NCBI RefSeq assembly: GCF_035989265.1
Contig: NZ_JAYKZX010000003.1
Location: 1,736,001 to 1,800,000 of the forward strand
Direction: 5' to 3'
DNA: 64,000 nucleotides
DNA from: Sphingobium sp. HWE2-09
GTDB taxonomy: Bacteria > Pseudomonadota > Alphaproteobacteria > Sphingomonadales > Sphingomonadaceae
The position numbers and the translations under genes were made by a program. How positions within the stretch are numbered: position 1 is the stretch's first letter; every line of letters starts with the position of its first letter. The notes beneath the pieces are model-generated. The model ran no database searches and was not told the origin of the DNA. It saw only the letters and a list, made by a program, of their open reading frames with translations. Below, in pieces: positions 57,804-64,000 of the stretch.

Positions 57804-58111
57804 CGCTCGTCGAGCCTCTCAGGGATGTCTGCTGGTTGCCGCCCGCATAACAAAAAATGCGCAAAGGTCCAGCGCCTAGACCATGTTTCTGCCCCTAAGA
57901 CCCTTGTTGCAAACGGCTTGCAGATCACAGGCCGCCCGGCTTGCTTCCTGCGCAGGGCTGACTTGCTTCCTGCTCAGGGATTGTTACGGGGCGATTGACG
58001 ACGCGGATCGTTATAGTGCTGCATCCGTCTGCCCGTCCACCAGCGGACGGGGTTCGGGCGCCGTGGAGGGCAAGCCGATGTCGCGATCTTATCAACGGGA
58101 AACCGCCTTTC
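57804..58111. other. Intergenic region upstream of sdhB
   Basis: This 308-base divergent gap separates sdhB from the transferase gene. I see no gene, no remnant of sdhA and no clear promoter. A short GTCCACCAGCGGAC hairpin lies near 58030. Confidence 0.55.
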
Positions 58112-59196
58112 TTGCCCACTGACATCGCCTTCCTGGCCATTGCCGAAGCGCAGCAGCTCTATCACTGGCTGCCCGCCGCGCTGGAACTGTCGCGGCGGCC
58201 CGACGTGCGGGTCAGTATATTGTCGCCTTCCGACGCGATCCTGGCGCTGGTCGCCAGCTACGATCCGCAAGGCCGTCTGACGCCTGTCCGCCTGCGCCGC
58301 CCCTCGTCCCGTCCCGATTCGCTGTTCCGCCAGCCATCCCGCCTCGCAACGCTGCTGCTCAACTATGCCACCATCGCCCGCTTCCCGACGCTGGTGACGA
58401 CCGAGATCAGCAGCGCCTGGCTGCGCCGCGTGCCCGGCTTTGCCTCCCGCCTCATCCTCATCAAACATGGCGCGGGCGACAGAGAGGGTGGCTACAAGAA
58501 ACGCCATGCCGATTTCGACCTGACGCTGGTCGCGGGCGAAAAGGACCGCCGCCGCATGATCGATCGCGGCTTGTCCTCGCCGGACACGGTCGCGGTCGGC
58601 GGCTATCCCAAGTTCGAACTGAAATCGCCACGCCAGCGCTATTTCTACAATGACGATCCGGTGCTGCTCTATAATCCCCATTTCGATCCCACGCTGTCCT
58701 CCTGGGTCAGGCACGGACCGCGGATGCTCGGCGCGCTGGAATCGCTTGTCGGCTGGAACGTCATCATCGCTCCGCATACCAAGCTGGCGCGCGCCGCCTT
58801 GCCGATCGTCAGCCACGCGCCGCATATCCGCATCGACATGGGCAGCCGCCATTCGATCGACATGAGCTATACGATGAGCGCGGACGTCTATCTTGGCGAC
58901 GTGTCGAGCCAAGTCTATGAATTTCTGCTCCACCCCCGCCCCTGCATCTTCCTCAACCTCGACCATCGTGACGGTTCGGGGAGGCCTTCGCCCATTGGCG
59001 GCTGGGCCAGGTGATCGACAGCGCCGACGCCCTGCCCGCCGCGCTTGACCGCGCGAACGACTTGCAACCCGGCTTCGTTGCTGCGCAGGAAGCGGCGATG
59101 CAGCAATCGATCGACCTGTCCCCGGTCCCCGCCTCCCAGCGTCAGGCCGACCTCATCCTGAATTTCGCCCAAACGCCCCATTCCGCGAAGAGCTGA
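58112..59196 (+). pseudogene. CDP-glycerol glycerophosphotransferase-like protein, frameshifted
   Basis: The reading frame from a TTG at 58112 gives a GT-B-like protein (FLAIAEAQQLYHWLPAALEL, LIKHGAGDREGGY, LLYNPHFDP, IIAPHTKLAR, DVYLGDVSSQVYEFL) similar to TagB/TagF-type glycerophosphotransferases of wall-polymer synthesis. After HPRPCIFLN the frame runs into RPSPIGGWAR and stops at 59014. The expected continuation, AHWRLGQVIDSADAL, is in the next frame to 59196. Adding one G to the G run at 58978-58981 restores it. The break may be a real mutation or a sequence error. The true start is uncertain; it is four bases upstream of the CDP-alcohol gene. Confidence 0.75.
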
Positions 59197-59200
59197 ACGC

Positions 59201-60304
59201 ATGAGCCAGACCCTCACCACCGCCCTTGGCCCCGCCCGCCTGCTGGGCGATAACAAAACGCCGATCTGGGGCATGACCAATGCCGAACGCACCCGCCGCA
59301 TGGCGCAGAGTGCGGCCAAGACCGGCAGCACGCTGGCGCCGGGGCACGAACTCCTCTCCAACCTGGCCTATGCGTTCGATCCGCTACTGCTGCGGCTGGT
59401 TCTGGAAACGCCCGGCACGCTGTTCGCTTGGGGCGGCACGCCGATCGTGGGGCAAGTGCCGCAGGGCGTCGATCCACTGACGGCGCCGCACGTCATCGAC
59501 CTGTCGAACGGCCGCAAGCTCTATAATCGCCAGCTGCGCAAGCTGGAACAGCCGATGGTATGCGAACTCACCCCCGAAACCCGGCGCACCATCGAACGGC
59601 GCAGCTATTTCGGCGCCTATAAGGGCGTCACCGACATCCTCACCAAATATCTCTGGCCCGAACTGGCGCTGGTGCTGACCCGTATCGCCGCGCAACTGCG
59701 GATGACGCCCAATATGGTGTCGGTGATCGGCGTCACCCTCTGCCTGTTCGCAACATGGCTGTTCGCGCAGGGCATGTTCTGGACCGGCTTCCTGTCCGGC
59801 TTCATCTTCATGGTGCTGGACACGGTTGACGGCAAACTCGCCCGCTGCACCATCACCTCGTCCAAATGGGGCAATGTGATCGACCATGGCGTCGACCTCG
59901 TCCATCCGCCCTTCTGGTGGTATTTCTGGGGCACGGGGCTGGTTTACTGGGGGCTTGGCCTGTCGGGCGGCACCTTCGCCTTCATCATGACCGCCGTCAT
60001 CGCGGGCTATATCCTGCAACGGCTGATCGAAGGGATGTTCCTCAAGGACTTCAAGATGGACATCCATGTCTGGCGTCCGTTCGACAGCCGGTTCCGCCTG
60101 ATCACCGCGCGGCGCAACCCCAATATGGTGATCCTGTTCGTCTCGCTGCTCTTCGGTCGCCCCGATATCGGCCTGATCGCGCTGGCCTGGTGGACGATCA
60201 TTTCGCTCATCGTCCATGCCGTGCGGCTGGCGCAGGCCTATGGCGTCCAGCGCTCAGGCAAACCCATCATCAGCTGGATGGACGAAGCGGAGGCCGCCCT
60301 ATGA
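59201..60304 (+). CDS. CDP-alcohol phosphotransferase with N-terminal extension
   Basis: The 367-residue protein has a C-terminal membrane domain (from about 165) with the full CDP-alcohol motif: D207-TVDGKLAR-215, G224, D228 and D232. A 135-residue N-terminal part precedes it, which resembles the region upstream of the phosphotransferase in inositol-phosphate phosphotransferases (DIPPS-like) rather than PgsA or PssA. It would transfer a phospho-alcohol from a CDP donor to an acceptor alcohol. Partners nearby are a HIT protein, a phosphocholine-cytidylyltransferase-like enzyme and a glycerophosphotransferase. Substrates are unknown. It overlaps the HIT gene by ATGA. Confidence 0.85.
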   Translation: MSQTLTTALGPARLLGDNKTPIWGMTNAERTRRMAQSAAKTGSTLAPGHELLSNLAYAFDPLLLRLVLETPGTLFAWGGTPIVGQVPQGVDPLTAPHVIDLSNGRKLYNRQLRKLEQPMVCELTPETRRTIERRSYFGAYKGVTDILTKYLWPELALVLTRIAAQLRMTPNMVSVIGVTLCLFATWLFAQGMFWTGFLSGFIFMVLDTVDGKLARCTITSSKWGNVIDHGVDLVHPPFWWYFWGTGLVYWGLGLSGGTFAFIMTAVIAGYILQRLIEGMFLKDFKMDIHVWRPFDSRFRLITARRNPNMVILFVSLLFGRPDIGLIALAWWTIISLIVHAVRLAQAYGVQRSGKPIISWMDEAEAAL

Positions 60305-60738
60305 ACAACACCATCGAAAAATTCGGCTACCCCGCGACCCTGATCGCCGATTTCGATCATTGGGTCGTCCTGCTCCGCCCCGCCCAGCCGACGCTGGGAT
60401 CGCTGATACTGGCGGCGAAGAGCGACGCGACCGCCTTCGGCGACTTGCCCGTCGAAGCGCACACCGAGCTGAAGACCGTCACCGCCACGATCGAAGCCGC
60501 GCTGACCAGGGCGGTGGACTATGCGAAAATCAACTATCTGATGCTGATGATGGTCGATCCCCATGTCCATTTCCACGTCATCCCCCGCTATGGCGGCACC
60601 CGCAGCGGCGGCGGCGTGACCGTGCCGGACGCAGGCTGGCCGGGCCAGCCGGACTTGGGCCAGGCGGTAAAACTGGACAGCGAGTTGGACAGTTTGCGCG
60701 ATTGGTTGAAGGGCTTGTTTGTGGCCGAAATGCAGTAA
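60301..60738 (+). CDS. HIT-family nucleotide hydrolase or transferase
   Basis: The 145-residue protein has the histidine triad HVHFHVI in VDPHVHFHVIPRYGG, near residue 86. HIT enzymes hydrolyse or transfer nucleotidyl groups. Being coupled to a CDP-alcohol phosphotransferase suggests it acts on a nucleotidylated intermediate or by-product of that pathway, which is an inference. The ATG overlaps the previous stop. Confidence 0.88.
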   Translation: MNNTIEKFGYPATLIADFDHWVVLLRPAQPTLGSLILAAKSDATAFGDLPVEAHTELKTVTATIEAALTRAVDYAKINYLMLMMVDPHVHFHVIPRYGGTRSGGGVTVPDAGWPGQPDLGQAVKLDSELDSLRDWLKGLFVAEMQ

Positions 60739-60757
60739 GCCCGCGCCGCCAAAACCA

Positions 60758-60860
60758 CGTCATCCCGGGCTTGACCCGGGATCCCGCTGCCTGTTGGAAT
60801 TAGACGCTCCAAGGCACCTGCGACAAAGAAGCGGGATCCCGGGTCAAGCCCGGGATGACG
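60758..60860. repeat. Palindromic repeat, family E (TCCCGGGCTTGACCCGGGA)
   Basis: Perfect 31-base inverted arms lie at 60758-60788 and 60830-60860 with a 41-base, unpaired centre. The core is TCCCGGGCTTGACCCGGGA. The element lies after the HIT gene and may act as its terminator. Confidence 0.88.
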
Positions 60861-60905
60861 AAGAAGGATATGTCAGACCTAGGCGGCTGTCCTATTCTTA
60901 AAAAT

Positions 60906-60923
60906 GGCGATATCGATATCGCC
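60906..60923. other. 18-bp perfect palindrome in AT-rich gap
   Basis: GGCGATATCGATATCGCC is its own complement. It lies in an AT-rich stretch (about 60880-61000) after the HIT gene and before the convergent nucleotidyltransferase gene, where AT-rich DNA is otherwise rare in this window. Confidence 0.6.
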
Positions 60924-61015
60924 AATAACGCAAGCTCACACGCAACAATAAATCCAAAATAAGACATAAAATTTCGAAATCAGCGGGAAATGTGCGAAGT
61001 TAAGCCCCGACGATC

Positions 61016-61786
61016 CTATTTCGCGTAGCGCCCTTCCGCCACCCACTTCGCCGTCAGCGCCATGGCCGCCTCGACATCCTGGTGGAAATCGACCTCCTGC
61101 CATTCCAGCCCTTCGATCGAGGCTGTACCGACGCGGTTGCCCTTGGCGATGATGTCGATGGCGCGCAGATACCAGCGCTCCACCCCTTCGGGCGTGCGCA
61201 TCATCTGGTCGATCTGGTTGCGGAAGATTGCCGGGCCTTCGCCGGCGAAGGCCAACATCCCGATCAATTCGGCATTGGTGTCGGGCGGCAGCAACCGCTT
61301 GCCGATATGGTGCAGCCGACCGCTATCGTCGCGGTTCACCTTCATATCATCATCGTCATAGTCGCCATCGGCCTTGATATCGACCGTGACGGTGATCGCG
61401 TCCTTGGCCCCCGCAATCAGCTTCGCGACGATCTCGTCGGAAATGATGGTGTCGCCGTTCAGGATGATGAAGTCGCGGTCCATTTCCTCCCGCACGATCC
61501 AGCAAGTGCCCAGGTTGTCGGCGACCTGGAAGAAGGGGTTGAACACGCAGCGGATGCGCGCGCCCGTCTCGCGATAGAGTTGCAGCGCATGATCCTCGAC
61601 CCGCTCGGTGCGAAAGCCGGTGACGACGACAATATCGGTCACGCCATTGGCGACCAGCGCGGCGATCTGCCAGCTGATCAGGGTGCGGCCGTTGAACTCG
61701 ATCATGCATTTGGGCACGTCGCGGGTCAGCGGCAACAGGCGTGAGCCTTGCCCGGCGGACAGGATGATGGCTTTGGTGATCGTCAT
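61016..61786 (-). CDS. Phosphocholine-cytidylyltransferase-like NTP transferase
   Basis: The 256-residue protein has the nucleotidyltransferase loop ILSAGQGSRLLPLT with lysine in VPKCMIEF, the metal motif FIILNGDTIIS and the closing EVDFHQDVEAA. It is closest to LicC-like enzymes that activate phosphocholine or similar phospho-alcohols with CTP. It would supply the CDP-linked donor to the CDP-alcohol phosphotransferase on the opposite strand 0.7 kb away. The alcohol is unknown. The ATG at 61786 gives the normal N-terminus; a TTG seven codons earlier is less likely. Confidence 0.85.
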   Translation of the reverse strand: MTITKAIILSAGQGSRLLPLTRDVPKCMIEFNGRTLISWQIAALVANGVTDIVVVTGFRTERVEDHALQLYRETGARIRCVFNPFFQVADNLGTCWIVREEMDRDFIILNGDTIISDEIVAKLIAGAKDAITVTVDIKADGDYDDDDMKVNRDDSGRLHHIGKRLLPPDTNAELIGMLAFAGEGPAIFRNQIDQMMRTPEGVERWYLRAIDIIAKGNRVGTASIEGLEWQEVDFHQDVEAAMALTAKWVAEGRYAK

Positions 61787-61863
61787 GCGCGCGGCTTTAG
61801 ATGGCAATTTTGCCGAAAAAAAGGCGGCGTTTGCACTCGCCCCGCCCCTCGCCTAAAGCGCCA

Positions 61864-61931
61864 CGTGCTCCTGCGCAGGCAGGAGCCCAGATCAGAGCGA
61901 GGGACTGGGCTCCTGCCTGCGCAGGAGCACG
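61864..61931. repeat. Palindromic repeat, family C (CTCCTGCGCAGGCAGGAG)
   Basis: Perfect 27-base inverted arms (61864-61890 and 61905-61931) flank a 14-base loop. The core CTCCTGCGCAGGCAGGAG plus CCCAG parallels families A and B with compensating stem changes. It lies between the divergent nucleotidyltransferase and flippase genes. Confidence 0.88.
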
Positions 61932-61962
61932 CCGCGCTAAATGAAGGGCCAGTCATCGGGTG

Positions 61963-63267
61963 ATGTTCAAGCGCGGATCGGGCGCGGCGGGGGACGGTTT
62001 CGCCCGCATCCTGGCCAATACCGGCTGGCTGCTGGGCGGCAAGGGCGTGGGCGCGGTGCTCAGCCTCGCCTATCTCGCCATCGTCACCCGCACGCTGGGC
62101 GTCGCGGATTTCGGCCGTTTCGCTCTGGTGCTGAGCGCCGCAAACGTCATCAAGACCTTGGTCAGCTTCGACAGCTGGCAGATCGTCGTGCGCTACGGCC
62201 AGCCCCGTCTGGCCGATGGCAATGGCGACGCCCTGAACCGCGTGCTGCGTTTCTGCATCCTGATCGACCTCGCCTCCGCACTCGCGGGCGGCCTGATCGC
62301 CGCGGCGATCATCCTGCTCTTCGGCGACCTTTTGGGCATCGGGCCGGACATGGGGTGGCAGGTCTGGGCCTTTTGCATGGTGATGATGATCACCATCCGG
62401 TCCAGCCCGACCGGCATATTGCGCCTGTTCGACCGCTTCGATTCGGCGGCCTTCGCTGAAACCATGATCCCCGTGGGCCGGATGATCGGCGCGGGCGTCG
62501 CGCTGGCGATCATGCCCGACATCAGCGGCTTCCTCATCGCCTGGGCCTTTGCCGAACTGCTTTGCGCGCTCAGCTATTGGTATCTGGCGTTGCAGGTCGG
62601 GCGCGGGCGGATCGGCCGCTGGCGCGCCGGGCGCGCGCTGGATGCACGAACGGAAAATCCCGGCATCATCGGCTTTCTGACCGCCACCAACCTCCAGACC
62701 AGCCTGTCGTCCATCGGCCAGCAGGTCGCGGTGCTGATCGTCGGCGCTTTCGTGGGACCGGCAGGCGCGGGCCTCTATCGCCTCGCCAACCAGCTCGCCA
62801 ATTCGCTGACCAAGATTTCCAGTCTGCTGTCTCGCAGCATCTTCGTCGAACTCGCCCGCACCAGCACGCATGGCAAGGAAGCGCTGGGCGCCCTGTTTCG
62901 CCGCACCAACCGGCTGGCGATGGCGGCGGGCATGGTCATCATCGCCCTCATCCTGACCATCGGCCATCCGTTGCTGGGGCTGATCGCGGGCAAGGATTTC
63001 CTGCCCGCCTATCCGCTGTTGCTGATGCTGGGGGTAGCGGCGTGCATCGACCTGGTCGGGGTCAGCTATCGTCCGCTGTTGATGGCGACCGACCGGGCCG
63101 GGCTGTCGCTGCGCATCACCTTCGTCGCGACGCTGCTGCTGCTCGGGCTGCAATCGGCGCTGTTGCCCCTTTACGGCACGAAGGGCGCGGCGATGGCGAA
63201 TATCCTCGCCGCGCTCGCCGGTTTCGCGATGATGGGCCTGGCCAGCCGCCGGGCGATGCGAGCGTAG
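61963..63267 (+). CDS. Wzx-like polysaccharide flippase
   Basis: The 434-residue protein is a MOP/PST-type membrane protein with twelve or more predicted helices. It opens with GWLLGGKGVGAVLSLAYLAIVTRTLGVADFG (in parts), the hallmark N-terminus of O-antigen and capsule flippases. It would move a lipid-linked glycan across the inner membrane. Its position beside the CDP-alcohol cluster hints that the exported glycan carries a phospho-alcohol decoration. The start could be the ATG at 61963 or the GTG at 61960. Confidence 0.86.
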   Translation: MFKRGSGAAGDGFARILANTGWLLGGKGVGAVLSLAYLAIVTRTLGVADFGRFALVLSAANVIKTLVSFDSWQIVVRYGQPRLADGNGDALNRVLRFCILIDLASALAGGLIAAAIILLFGDLLGIGPDMGWQVWAFCMVMMITIRSSPTGILRLFDRFDSAAFAETMIPVGRMIGAGVALAIMPDISGFLIAWAFAELLCALSYWYLALQVGRGRIGRWRAGRALDARTENPGIIGFLTATNLQTSLSSIGQQVAVLIVGAFVGPAGAGLYRLANQLANSLTKISSLLSRSIFVELARTSTHGKEALGALFRRTNRLAMAAGMVIIALILTIGHPLLGLIAGKDFLPAYPLLLMLGVAACIDLVGVSYRPLLMATDRAGLSLRITFVATLLLLGLQSALLPLYGTKGAAMANILAALAGFAMMGLASRRAMRA

Positions 63268-63268
63268 T

Positions 63269-64000
63269 TCAACGAAACCGGGCGGGCGAATAGGCGCGCG
63301 GATCGAGGCTGGCGATGGCGTCAGGCATCGCTTCGCCCCGGATCAGCGCCGCCGCCAGCAGCGCGGCGGCAGGCGCGGTCTGGATGCCGAACCCGCCCTG
63401 CCCGGCAAACCAGAAGAAGCCCGGCACATCCGGGTCGAACCCATAGACGGGCGCGCGATCGGGCGCAAAGCTGCGCAGCCCCGCCCATTTGCGCTCGACC
63501 GCCGCGACCGGCCAGTCGACCGCCTCCTCGAACCGGGCGATCGCCTGCGCCACCGCCAATTCCTCCGGCGCAGCGTCGCATGGCGGCGACGGGGCTTCGT
63601 CATGCGGCGTCAGCCACAAGCGCCCCTGCCCCTCCGGCTTGAAATAGAAACGTCCGGACAGGTCCATGACCAGCGGCAGGTCGACCGACGGCATCGCAGG
63701 CACGCGCAATTGCGCCACCGTCCGGCGCAGCGGCTGTATCCCCACCGGCGCCACGCCGCAGGCGATGGCGACATCGTCCGCCCACGCCCCCGCCGCGTTG
63801 ATCAGGACGCCGCACTCCATGACGCCGTCCGCCGTCTCCAGGCGCCATCCGCCAGCATGCGCTCGACCTGCCGCCAGCCCGCTCGCCAGCCGGACCTCTC
63901 CCCCAATTGCCGGAAGCGCCGGAGATAGGCCTGATGCAGCGCGCCGACATCGATGTCCTGGCAACTCGCCTCCATCACGCCCAGCGTCCATTCGGGCCGC
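63269..64000 (-). pseudogene. FAD-dependent amine/amino-acid oxidase, partial and frameshifted
   Basis: The minus-strand frame ending at 63269 encodes the C-terminal half of a DadA/glycine-oxidase-like flavoprotein (INAAGAWADDVAIACGVAP, FYFKPEGQGRLWLTPHDE, ERKWAGLRSFAPDRAPVYGFD, WFAGQGGFGIQTAP). Upstream, the proper frame reads RPEWTLGVMEASCQDIDVGAL then FRQLG, but shifts at a run of five C (63900-63904, plus strand). One more base restores FRQLG-GEVRLASG. The N-terminus with the FAD motif lies outside the window. A sequence error cannot be separated from a real frameshift. Confidence 0.72.

Noticed and set aside
58978..63904. Phase variation by G-run slippage as the preferred explanation of the two frameshifts
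   Set aside because: The runs are only four and five bases long, shorter than typical switching tracts; sequence error or simple mutation is more likely.

Overview
The window is high-GC, densely coded chromosomal DNA from an alphaproteobacterium. It is most likely a member of the Sphingomonadaceae (Sphingobium or Sphingomonas-like). The reasons are the alphaproteobacterial gene order mdh-sucD-sucA-sucB-lpd, a complete Entner-Doudoroff gene set, a cytochrome bo3 locus linked to a RegB/RegA pair, a DUF2794 gene, and many intergenic palindromes of the kind that litter sphingomonad genomes. The genus is an inference. I see no prophage, insertion sequence, CRISPR array or plasmid functions.

Layout. 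1-6 kb: the 3' end of a MobA-like nucleotidyltransferase, an MFS exporter, and a thiolase plus multifunctional beta-oxidation enzyme pair behind a palindromic operator. 6-10.5 kb: galE, a YbaK-type deacylase, pgl, an aminotransferase, two unknown proteins and tRNA-Leu(CAA). 10.6-12.6 kb: a MerC-family gene with a Zur-like box, a flavodoxin and an alpha/beta hydrolase. 12.8-18 kb: the Entner-Doudoroff operon zwf-edd-glk-eda. 18-25.9 kb: a lipoprotein, a VOC protein, an M28 peptidase, two overlapping DUF2807 proteins, an ammonium transporter, a glycosyltransferase and an MHS-type transporter. 26-33 kb: cyoABCD-surf1-regB-regA and tRNA-Gly(CCC). 33-42 kb: a KDG kinase, a double-PAS hybrid kinase, a hydrolase, a nitronate monooxygenase-like enzyme, a class A penicillin-binding protein and an LplT-like transporter. 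42-46.5 kb: pgsA, moaD-moaE, oxyR, a TauE/SafE exporter, cysE and a DUF2794 gene. 46.8-57.8 kb: TCA-cycle genes on the minus strand (sdhB; mdh; sucD; sucA-sucB; lpd), with a small GIY-YIG cassette between mdh and sucD. 58-64 kb: a cell-surface or lipid-headgroup cluster with a CDP-glycerol-type transferase, a CDP-alcohol phosphotransferase, a HIT protein, a phosphocholine-cytidylyltransferase-like enzyme and a Wzx-like flippase, ending in a truncated FAD oxidoreductase.

How the genes fit together. glk, zwf, pgl, edd and eda together convert glucose to pyruvate and glyceraldehyde-3-phosphate, and the KDG kinase can feed the same aldolase. The TCA block and the bo3 oxidase carry the resulting carbon and electrons onward, and the redox-sensing RegB/RegA pair sits directly behind the oxidase genes.

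The least explained parts are: (i) the 58-63 kb cluster, which looks like a pathway for a phosphodiester-linked alcohol head group or surface polymer; (ii) a GIY-YIG gene boxed tightly between two copies of a genome repeat; (iii) a 22-bp dyad shared by the DUF2807 pair and the penicillin-binding protein gene. Two genes at the right end are each broken by one missing G in a G tract, which could be sequence error rather than biology.
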